This document shows positions 1 through 5,548 of a stretch of 8,954 nucleotides of DNA, piece by piece. The notes under the pieces are model-generated. The model had not been told where the DNA came from, searched no databases, and saw only the letters and a program-made list of their open reading frames with translations. Origin of the DNA: Candidatus Cloacimonadota bacterium (GTDB lineage: Bacteria > Cloacimonadota > Cloacimonadia > Cloacimonadales > Cloacimonadaceae); contig JAGOIS010000057.1 of NCBI GenBank assembly GCA_017995495.1, positions 1 through 8,954 of the forward strand. Reading direction: 5' to 3'. The number at the start of each line of letters is the position of its first letter. Positions within the stretch are counted from its first letter, which is position 1. A program made the translations under genes and the position numbers.

Positions 1-660
1 GACAAAAAGCAACTGCGCAAGCTGCTCTCCCGGGCCGATTACAGCCTCTGGCTGCGCCTCTGCGCCCACAAAACCCTGAAAGACTACGCCCGCGCGGAAG
101 GGATCAGCTACCAAACCGCCAAAAACCGCAAACGCCGTATCCGGACGAACCTCCGCAGCGCCTGGCTGCGAGGCCAGGGCTGGTTGGATTCGTCCCGGGT
201 ACTGAACTACGACGAATTCAACGCCATCCGCCGCTTCATCAGCCGGGTGCTGGCCACCTATGGAACTTCCTCCGCCAAGGCAGGCCTGAATCAGCGCGGC
301 AGGATCAAAAATCCCAGTCTGAAAGAGGCCTTTAAGGGTGTCCACAAGATCCACGAATGGACAGTTTCCCTGCTGGATGAAGGCGGATTTTCCCTCCTCT
401 TGGTCGGGATCAGGGATGGCCTGCCGGTGCCAGTGAAGCTGAAGATCAAGCTGGACCGCGCCCACCGTGTCAGGATCTCCGACTGCCAGGTTTACAAACT
501 TCTGGCCTCCGCGCCCACCGGGGGCGCCAGGGTGCTGACTGAGGTCGGTGGCCGGGTGAAACTCAGATATGAGGAGCTGCTGCGCCTGGTGCCCAAATTC
601 ACCGTCCTGGACCAGGAGCGCTTTGACCACATACTGGCGGACCTGAGGGAACAGGACTGA
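1..660 (+). CDS. Sigma-factor-like DNA-binding protein, 5' end missing
   Basis: The frame is open from base 1 to a TGA at 658-660, giving 219 visible residues, so the true start lies left of the window. A TTG at 184 could be taken as a start, but no Shine-Dalgarno precedes it and coding continues upstream. Visible residues 26-51 (LKDYARAEGISYQTAKNRKR and following Arg/Lys residues) look like a helix-turn-helix: a helix with Ala/Gly at the turn, then a recognition helix ending in a basic run. This resembles sigma-70 region 4 or a LuxR/ECF-type HTH. The remaining ~165 residues match no domain I recognise; they hold a basic stretch (residues ~85-105) and a beta-rich segment with alternating charged and hydrophobic residues (~125-185). 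The inferred role is a transcription regulator or divergent sigma factor. It could equally be another HTH protein, since the N-terminal half is not visible. Confidence 0.8.
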   Translation, partial: DKKQLRKLLSRADYSLWLRLCAHKTLKDYARAEGISYQTAKNRKRRIRTNLRSAWLRGQGWLDSSRVLNYDEFNAIRRFISRVLATYGTSSAKAGLNQRGRIKNPSLKEAFKGVHKIHEWTVSLLDEGGFSLLLVGIRDGLPVPVKLKIKLDRAHRVRISDCQVYKLLASAPTGGARVLTEVGGRVKLRYEELLRLVPKFTVLDQERFDHILADLREQD

Positions 661-686
661 GCCTCGCCAAAGCAAAGAGTTTTGCC

Positions 687-713
687 TTGACATAATTCAG
701 CAAGCATTATATT
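687..713 (+). promoter_or_regulatory. Candidate sigma70-type promoter for the exported protein gene
   Basis: A perfect -35 hexamer TTGACA (687-692) is followed by TATATT (708-713), a 5/6 match to the -10 consensus, with a 15-base spacer that is shorter than the preferred 17. The stretch is AT-rich compared with its surroundings and lies 36-62 bases before the ATG at 749. The match is by eye; no transcription start is known. Confidence 0.45.
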
Positions 714-735
714 CAGATAAAGAAACCTAATTCGC

Positions 736-741
736 AAGGAG
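736..741 (+). promoter_or_regulatory. Ribosome binding site AAGGAG
   Basis: AAGGAG lies 7 bases before the ATG at 749. This is ideal spacing, and it fixes the start of the exported protein gene. Confidence 0.8.
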
Positions 742-748
742 TATCAAG

Positions 749-1342
749 ATGAAAAGGACTCTGACAATCATTGCCGTGCTGCTGCTGGGCCTGGCCCTGC
801 ACGCGGCCGGACCCCAGGACGAGGCCATCGAAGCTCTCGACACAGCCAAAACCCTCATCAACAAGGGCGATTACTCCAAAGCACAGCAGGAGATAGATTT
901 CGCCCTGGCCAAGATCAACGAGATCCTCGCCGAAGACCTGCTCAAATTCATCCCGGAAGGCTCCGGCGGCTTCAAACTGGAAAGCAAAAGCGCCGCGCCG
1001 GTGAACCTCATGGGGGCCAACATCACTGCCGTGGGTGAATACACCAAGGGTGATTCCGAATTTGACCTCACCATCTCCGTCGGCGGAGCCCTGGGCCAAA
1101 GCGGCGGTCTGATGGGGCTTGCCAACATGTTTGGCGGCATGGCCGCGGGAGGTAAAACCGTCCGCGTCAGCGGCTACACCGGCACCCAGGAATTTGACGA
1201 AGGCGAAGAGTCAGGCACCCTCACCATCAAGGTGGGCGACAAGATCACCGTTATCGTAGCCGGCGAGAACATCAAAAACGCCGATTTGCTCAAGACCCTG
1301 GCCGAACAGGTGGACCTGGCTGGATTGGAAAAGGCCTATTAA
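749..1342 (+). CDS. Small exported protein of unknown function
   Basis: The gene encodes 197 residues. The N-terminus has a Lys/Arg pair and a hydrophobic core (residues 5-17, ending LALHA), followed by AAG, which reads as a type I signal peptide cleaved near residue 20. The mature protein probably lies in the periplasm. Residues 24-60 form an amphipathic helical pair (EAIEALDTAKTLINKGDYSK onward) like a single TPR-type hairpin. The rest is predicted beta-rich: a Gly/Met-rich loop (about 108-135), then GKTVRVSGYTGTQEFDEGEE, a strand of the type LTIKVGDKITVIVAG, and a final helix LLKTLAEQVDLAGLEK. I have the impression that proteins with this order (short helical repeat, then a VxGYxGxxxF...V.V.G domain ending in an ID/VDL helix) occur in many Gram-negative bacteria without an assigned function, but I cannot name a family. 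It has its own promoter and RBS, so it is probably a single-gene unit. Confidence 0.88.
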   Translation: MKRTLTIIAVLLLGLALHAAGPQDEAIEALDTAKTLINKGDYSKAQQEIDFALAKINEILAEDLLKFIPEGSGGFKLESKSAAPVNLMGANITAVGEYTKGDSEFDLTISVGGALGQSGGLMGLANMFGGMAAGGKTVRVSGYTGTQEFDEGEESGTLTIKVGDKITVIVAGENIKNADLLKTLAEQVDLAGLEKAY

Positions 1343-1442
1343 GTCCTGATCAGACTCATTTATACCCTGGCTTGGCAGGATAATCCAGGATTTTGGCTCC
1401 TTGGAGCGCCGCTCAGCGCCTTTCAAAGGGGATGAGGGAGAA

Positions 1443-1478
1443 ACAGATTTACAAACAGATTAACAGATTAACAGATTA
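1443..1478. repeat. Tandem repeat of ACAGATTA, 8-bp period
   Basis: Three perfect head-to-tail copies of ACAGATTA occupy 1455-1462, 1463-1470 and 1471-1478. A fourth, variant copy of the core ACAGAT lies at 1443-1448. The complement ATCTGT recurs at 1579-1584 and 1646-1651, so a transcript could pair at a distance. Confidence 0.9.
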
Positions 1479-1543
1479 AAGAGACCGCACAAACACTCTT
1501 TTACTCTGTTTTTCCGCGCTTTTCTGCGTCCATTTATCCCTGC

Positions 1544-1575
1544 GGATCCAACGGATCATAAGGATCATCCGGATC
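1544..1575. repeat. Four GGATC motifs at an exact 9-bp period
   Basis: GGATC starts at 1544, 1553, 1562 and 1571, giving an exact 9-bp period with degenerate fill between copies. Each copy carries a GATC tetramer, and two more GATC sites follow at 1603 and 1630. Confidence 0.85.
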
Positions 1576-1605
1576 ATTATCTGTTTTGGTCCTTGATATC
1601 CCGAT

Positions 1606-1664
1606 CATCCTTCCATCCTGTTCATCCCTGATCCATTCTCTTTTCATCTGTTCATCAGTTCATC
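1606..1664. repeat. Degenerate CATC(C/T) repeats, 8-9 bp period
   Basis: CATC occurs at 1606, 1614, 1623, 1645, 1653 and 1661, usually preceded by TT or T and spaced 8-9 bases, with one gap around 1630-1644. It looks like a decayed short-unit tandem array of the kind scattered through intergenic regions of many bacteria. Confidence 0.7.
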
Positions 1665-1740
1665 TTTAAGGCCAGCTTCCCGCGTGAAGCCTTCAACTGG
1701 TCTTTCCCCGCATGGGTATTTAGCTCTCTTCGCCCCGGCG

Positions 1741-1811
1741 ATCAATACGGAATAAATACGGAATCAATACGGATGAAATCCGTATTTATTCCGTATTTAT
1801 TCCGTATTGAT
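1741..1811. repeat. 71-bp near-perfect inverted repeat built of 11-bp units
   Basis: The arms 1741-1774 and 1778-1811 pair at 33 of 34 positions; the only mismatch is C1765 opposite T1787. The loop is just GAA (1775-1777). Each arm contains three ATACGG cores at an 11-base period: 1745, 1756 and 1767 on the left, with complements CCGTAT at 1780, 1791 and 1802 on the right. No T-run follows on either strand, so this is not a standard intrinsic terminator. It could be a binding array for a dimeric protein, a cruciform, an RNA hairpin or a small palindromic repeat element. No target-site duplication is visible at its edges. Confidence 0.92.
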
Positions 1812-1861
1812 AATGGGAGCGGAGTTAGTTCTTGACAAGCTGAAGCGGGGAATATCCTTTG

Positions 1862-1870
1862 TGATATGAT
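1862..1870 (+). promoter_or_regulatory. Candidate extended -10 promoter for the methyltransferase
   Basis: TGATATGAT fits the extended -10 pattern TGnTATAAT (TG at 1862-1863, TATGAT at 1865-1870, 5/6). No -35 lies at the right distance; the TTGACA at 1832-1837 is 27 bases away and is too far to be its partner. A start near 1877 would give a leader of about 80 bases before the ATG. Confidence 0.3.
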
Positions 1871-1957
1871 CGCCAGACGGCTTGCAGGGACCTTGTTTTT
1901 CAGAGGCCGGTCCGCACGGCAACGCCGCCGGTCTGCAAAAAGAAATTCAGGGACGGG

Positions 1958-2683
1958 ATGATGGATTATCAAGAGCATTACCGCCAGGACGCGCTGGTTT
2001 TCGACTATTTCCGCCGGGACAAACTCACCCCGGGGGAGGTCCGCAGGACGCAGTTCACCCTTTCGCAATGCGGGATCAAACCAGGAATGAGGGTGTTGGA
2101 TGTGGGCAGCGGGCGGGGCTGGTTCAGTTTGGCGGCGGCAGGATGCGGAGCGGAAGTGACCGCCCTGGACCTCAGCGAGGAGAACCTGGCCCGGATCAAG
2201 GCGGAGGATCCCACGATAAATACTGTTTACGGCGATGCCTGCTCCCTTCCGGAGCTGGGAAAGTTCGATCTGATCGTGGCTTTGGAGGTGCTGGAACATC
2301 TGGTGGAGCCGGGGAAGGCGCTGCGGAGCATCCGGGAGCGGCTAAAACCTGGCGGGACCCTGTTGGTTACTGTGCCCTACAAGGAAATCATCCGCTATTC
2401 GCTCTGCGTGCATTGCAACCGTAAAACCCCCGTGAACGCCCATCTGCACAGCTTCGACCGGGATTCGCTAAGCGCCCTGCTGGTGAAAAACGGCTTCCGG
2501 GTGCAGGCGGAGAAGCGCTTTTACCACCGGGCTTTGGAGCTGCTTAAGATCAATTCCCTCACCCGCAAATTCCCGCTTGCCGCTTGGGTATTCCTGGATC
2601 GGCTGAGCGCGATATCCGGCGATAAATACAGCTACCTGGCCGTCCAGGCCGGACTCGGAAAGGGCGGGCTTCCAACAGCTTAG
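1958..2683 (+). CDS. Class I SAM-dependent methyltransferase
   Basis: The protein has 241 residues. It contains the Rossmann-type SAM-binding motif I, VLDVGSGRGWFSLAAA (46-61), the acidic residue ending strand beta-2 in VTALDLSEENL (67-77), GDACSLP (92-98) as the adenine-contact region, FDLIVALEVLEHL (103-115) and LKPGGTLLVTVPY (129-141). This places it with Methyltransf_11/UbiE-like enzymes that transfer methyl from S-adenosylmethionine; the substrate is not evident. After the core come C150-x2-C153 and H162-x-H164, a possible metal site or substrate-lid feature. Two adjacent ATGs (1958, 1961) can start it. AGGGA at 1949-1953 is 4 bases from the first and 7 from the second, so the second is slightly better placed. 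Its TAG overlaps the stop of the converging amidotransferase gene by 4 bases. The next-door glycan operon makes a sugar or lipid substrate plausible, but this is inference. Confidence 0.9.
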   Translation: MMDYQEHYRQDALVFDYFRRDKLTPGEVRRTQFTLSQCGIKPGMRVLDVGSGRGWFSLAAAGCGAEVTALDLSEENLARIKAEDPTINTVYGDACSLPELGKFDLIVALEVLEHLVEPGKALRSIRERLKPGGTLLVTVPYKEIIRYSLCVHCNRKTPVNAHLHSFDRDSLSALLVKNGFRVQAEKRFYHRALELLKINSLTRKFPLAAWVFLDRLSAISGDKYSYLAVQAGLGKGGLPTA

Positions 2684-4245
2684 CTTAGTTTTCCGGCCAC
2701 CAGGTCGCGGATGTAGCTGAGGGCTTGGACGGCGTTGATGTTGGCATCCAGGAGGTTGAGGTCGGGATTCACAAAATCGGGATAGGCGAGGTTGGGCACC
2801 AGCAGGCTGGCAACCTTGGTGTGCAGGTATCCCTGGCGGTCGCGATAGTCCAAAAAGCGGCCGTAACGCTGGTCGGACAGATTTCCGGAGACGGCGCGCT
2901 GGTATCTGAGGTGGAGCTTTTTCCCCAGGGGATAATCGTTGTAGGCGGGGATGGGCACGCTTTGGCACTTGCTGGCGTATTGCTTCATCAGCGAGCGGCC
3001 CAGCCTCAGGTCCAGGGGCACGCGGGTCCAAAAATCGACGTAATCCCTGTCCCAGAGCGGAAGGCGCCAGTCCAGCCCAAAGAAATCGTATATGCGCAGC
3101 GCATTGACATAGAGTTTGGACTGCCGCTGACGCCAGTCCCATGTGTCGAAGAGGGAGGCGGCGATCTCGATCTGGATCTCATCCGAGAGCTGGAGATAGT
3201 CCCCCACCCGGGCGCCGAAAAGCTTGTGCCGCTGATCATTGGCGCAGAGCCAGAGGTCATAGTGATCGCGCAGGATGAGGTCCAGCAACTCGCGCCGGGT
3301 GAGTGCATCCCTGTCGGCGAAAATCAGGGGCAGATCGGCGCCCTGGGAAAAACCGCCGGAATGGCCGGGAACGATGATGGCGTCGGAGGGGATCTGCTCC
3401 CTTTCGAGCAGGGTTTTCACCGCCAGCCAGTCGTGCACGTGGGGTAGGGAACTGAGATTGGTGCCAAAGCGAAAATAGCGCCGCATTTCGTCTGAATGCC
3501 AGGCCTGATACCACATGCGGCGGTTGGTTTCCACGATCAGCCAAGGCAGGTTGAGGAATCTGGCCACCTTGCGAGAGGTTACACATTCGTCCTGAAGCGA
3601 GTTGCCAAAGGTGTAGCAGATCACGTTCGGATATTCCAGGCGCTTGAGCATCACCGCGATCAGGCGCGAATCCAGTCCCCCGCTTAACGGCACCACCAGG
3701 GTGCGGCCCTGGGCAGACTGGATCAGGCGTTCAAAGACGCCCAGGTGCATCCGGTCCATCGCCACCAGGGGATCCTGATGGGGGTTAAACTGTTGCCGGT
3801 AAAGGAAATGATCGCCTGTTTGCAGGCTCTGGGAAAGTTTGTCCCAGATCAGGTATTGCCCGGCCTCCAGTTGTTTGATGCCGGCGATGAGCGTGTCGCC
3901 GCAACAATTGTAGCCCGCCAGAAGGAATTCCGCCAAGGCGCTCTCATCCAGAGGCGGATCTCCCAACCGGGAGCGGAGATCGTGGGCGCTGGTGTCCAGC
4001 AGCAGCCTGCCGCCAGCAAGGGCGTAAAAGAGAGGCCGGGAGCGGACCCTGTCCACCGCGGCGAAAATGTGGTCAGCGGTTTCCAGGACCAGGGTGAAGC
4101 AGCCGTCAGCCGCCTTGAGGATCTCCACAAAGCGTTCCGGAGTGCAGTCTGAAGGGAATATCCGGTCAAGGTTTCCCTCGTAAAATCCGCCCTCATGCCA
4201 AAGGTGGCCGGTGGTGAGTTTGGCGGGATTCAGGTTTTTTTCCAT
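2680..4245 (-). CDS. Asparagine-synthase-like amidotransferase without glutaminase nucleophile
   Basis: The protein has 521 residues. The C-terminal two thirds form an asparagine-synthase ATP-pyrophosphatase domain: PP-loop VPLSGGLDSR (185-194), NVICYTFGNSLQDE (207-220) and VPGHSGGFSQG (292-302) at the second conserved loop, where ordinary AsnB usually has a GGDE-type motif. Residues 46-90 keep only the end of the class II glutaminase fold (DGCFTLVLETADHIFAAVDR then RSRPLFY and LLLDTSAHDL). The N-terminal Cys that hydrolyses glutamine is absent, as is the half-domain around it. The likely reaction is ATP-dependent activation of a carboxylate and attack by an amine or ammonia. Similar proteins with a VDRxRSxPLFY stretch occur in O-antigen and capsule loci, which suggests amidation of a sugar acid. 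The start lies inside the flippase gene (16-base overlap), so translation is probably coupled. GAGGA sits 12 bases before the ATG, a long spacing. It is the last gene of the operon. Confidence 0.9.
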   Translation of the reverse strand: MEKNLNPAKLTTGHLWHEGGFYEGNLDRIFPSDCTPERFVEILKAADGCFTLVLETADHIFAAVDRVRSRPLFYALAGGRLLLDTSAHDLRSRLGDPPLDESALAEFLLAGYNCCGDTLIAGIKQLEAGQYLIWDKLSQSLQTGDHFLYRQQFNPHQDPLVAMDRMHLGVFERLIQSAQGRTLVVPLSGGLDSRLIAVMLKRLEYPNVICYTFGNSLQDECVTSRKVARFLNLPWLIVETNRRMWYQAWHSDEMRRYFRFGTNLSSLPHVHDWLAVKTLLEREQIPSDAIIVPGHSGGFSQGADLPLIFADRDALTRRELLDLILRDHYDLWLCANDQRHKLFGARVGDYLQLSDEIQIEIAASLFDTWDWRQRQSKLYVNALRIYDFFGLDWRLPLWDRDYVDFWTRVPLDLRLGRSLMKQYASKCQSVPIPAYNDYPLGKKLHLRYQRAVSGNLSDQRYGRFLDYRDRQGYLHTKVASLLVPNLAYPDFVNPDLNLLDANINAVQALSYIRDLVAGKLS

Positions 4246-5498
4246 AGGGCTTGGATATCCTCTCTGCTTACGGCGAACAGGTCACGCCAGCCAAACTTTT
4301 CCCTGCCCAGGAACAGCGCCAGGTAAAAGACGCCGTAACCGAGATAGGAAAGGCTCGAGGCAACCGCCGCTCCGAATATCCCCCAGCGCGGGATGAGCAG
4401 ATAATTGAGCGCGATGTTCACGAGCAGGGTGATCAAACTGGTGTAAAGATGGATTTTCGGGCGCCCCAGCGTGAAGAAATACTGCATTCCCACCCTGGCC
4501 AGGGAGGCGAAGACCGCGCCCCCCAGGAGCACCATCACGCTGGCCACCGCGCCGGCATAGGCCTGGCCATAAACCACTGGGATCAGTAAACTTAGCGGGA
4601 TCCCCAGCAGAGCCAGGGCCGCGCAAACATAAAAAGTGAGCTTGAGGGTGCGGGCCATGATGGAGCGGGCCGCGCCGGGCTCGGAGGTGTTGTAAAGTTT
4701 GCCCAGCAGGGCGGAACTGACGCTCACCGGCACCAGAAACAGCAGTTCGGCCAGGGTGACTGCCACGCTGTATACCCCAAGGGCGCTCACATCCAGCATC
4801 TGCTTGATCATGAACTGGTCCGCGCGCAGATGCAGCCAGGAAAAGACCGCGCCCAGCCAGAGCAGGCCGCCATAGGAAAATTCGGCCTTGAGCAGGGAGA
4901 GGTCCAAGACCGGGGCGAAGCTTTGCCCCGCCCCAAAACCCAGCAGCACGGCGTTGAGCAGCATGCCCAGCACCGCCGCGATGAAGAAACTGAGGGGGGT
5001 GAGGCTGCCGGTGAGCCATAGGATGAGGATCAGCGCGCTTTTGAGCAGGAAGACGAGGATGATCTTGCGGTTGCTTTCCAGGATGCGTTCATCGCCCACA
5101 TACCAGGAATGCAGGCTGGTGAAAAAGAGGTCAGAACCCACAAAGACCAGTCCGCCCAGGATGTAAAACCAATTATAGGAAGCCAGGGCCAGGCCGTTGC
5201 CGCGCAGAAAGATGAGCACGGCGGAGAGCACTCCGAAAAGCAGGCCCAGGGTGGTGAGGTTGACGCTGTAGAGATGGCCGGAAGGCACCGCCCCCCGCTT
5301 CATGAAATACATGGTGGAGTTGTTCAGCCCCAGATGCCCGAAATCGCCGATCAGGGTGAAAACCAGGATGGCATAGGCCACATAGCCCATGCCCTGGGGT
5401 CCCAGCACCCGCGCGGCGATCACGCTGGTGGCAAATCCGATCACGATCCGCAGGACCTGATTGATCAGATTACTGGCAATATTGGCCCTGTATCCCAT
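4230..5498 (-). CDS. Wzx-type polysaccharide flippase (MOP superfamily)
   Basis: This is a 422-residue integral membrane protein with about 12-13 hydrophobic segments, roughly at residues 12-29, 36-55, 80-97, 110-128, 145-163, 168-188, 207-222, 238-265 (probably two), 284-308, 316-334, 350-370 and 376-398. The N-terminus NLINQVLRIVIGFATSVIAA, followed by RVLGPQGMGYVAYA, is the hallmark opening of the O-antigen transporter (Wzx/RfbX) and polysaccharide synthase families. The length is typical. It is expected to flip undecaprenyl- or polyprenyl-linked oligosaccharide from the cytoplasmic to the outer face of the inner membrane. The start is secure: an in-frame TGA lies 12 bases upstream of the ATG with no other start codon between them. 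No Shine-Dalgarno is visible there, which is unusual among these genes. It lies 50 bases after ruvB and overlaps the amidotransferase gene. A lipid II-type or teichoic acid flippase is a less likely alternative. Confidence 0.9.
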   Translation of the reverse strand: MGYRANIASNLINQVLRIVIGFATSVIAARVLGPQGMGYVAYAILVFTLIGDFGHLGLNNSTMYFMKRGAVPSGHLYSVNLTTLGLLFGVLSAVLIFLRGNGLALASYNWFYILGGLVFVGSDLFFTSLHSWYVGDERILESNRKIILVFLLKSALILILWLTGSLTPLSFFIAAVLGMLLNAVLLGFGAGQSFAPVLDLSLLKAEFSYGGLLWLGAVFSWLHLRADQFMIKQMLDVSALGVYSVAVTLAELLFLVPVSVSSALLGKLYNTSEPGAARSIMARTLKLTFYVCAALALLGIPLSLLIPVVYGQAYAGAVASVMVLLGGAVFASLARVGMQYFFTLGRPKIHLYTSLITLLVNIALNYLLIPRWGIFGAAVASSLSYLGYGVFYLALFLGREKFGWRDLFAVSREDIQALWKKT

Positions 5499-5548
5499 GG
5501 TTTTTGATCAGGCGGACGGCTCAGGACATTGACGCCGGCTGCCTGGGG

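Larger units (their letters stand above)
1343..1957. other. Gene-free region rich in short repeats
   Basis: No convincing coding frame lies between the exported protein gene and the methyltransferase. Open frames here are short, or overlap the methyltransferase on the wrong strand. The stretch holds an 8-bp tandem repeat (1455-1478), a 9-bp repeat carrying GATC (1544-1575), CATC-rich repeats (1606-1664), a large inverted repeat (1741-1811) and a possible extended -10 promoter (1862-1870). Base composition shifts from the GC-rich coding style to AT- and pyrimidine-rich. I found no convincing intrinsic terminator behind the exported protein gene. Confidence 0.8.

Noticed and set aside
184..660. 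TTG at 184 as the start of the first gene
   Set aside because: The same frame stays open to base 1 and encodes a plausible helix-turn-helix upstream of it, and no Shine-Dalgarno precedes the TTG.
672..685. Hairpin GCAAA-GAGT-TTTGC after the first gene as an intrinsic terminator
   Set aside because: The stem is only 5 AT-rich pairs and no T-run follows; it overlaps the promoter region of the next gene.
1443..1811. CRISPR array or integron-like repeat array
   Set aside because: Repeat units are only 8-11 bases with no unique spacers of regular length, and no cas or integrase gene lies beside them.
1832..1837. TTGACA as the -35 of a methyltransferase promoter
   Set aside because: No -10-like hexamer lies 15-19 bases downstream; the good TATGAT is 27 bases away.
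1742..2299. A 185-codon minus-strand frame running from the methyltransferase into the palindrome
   Set aside because: Its N-terminal part is antisense to the SAM-binding core, and its C-terminal end is only the palindrome read as protein.
2725..3447. A 240-codon plus-strand frame opposite the amidotransferase
   Set aside because: Same antisense effect: low-complexity Val/Gly/Ile-rich translation with no recognisable domain, opposite a well-supported gene.
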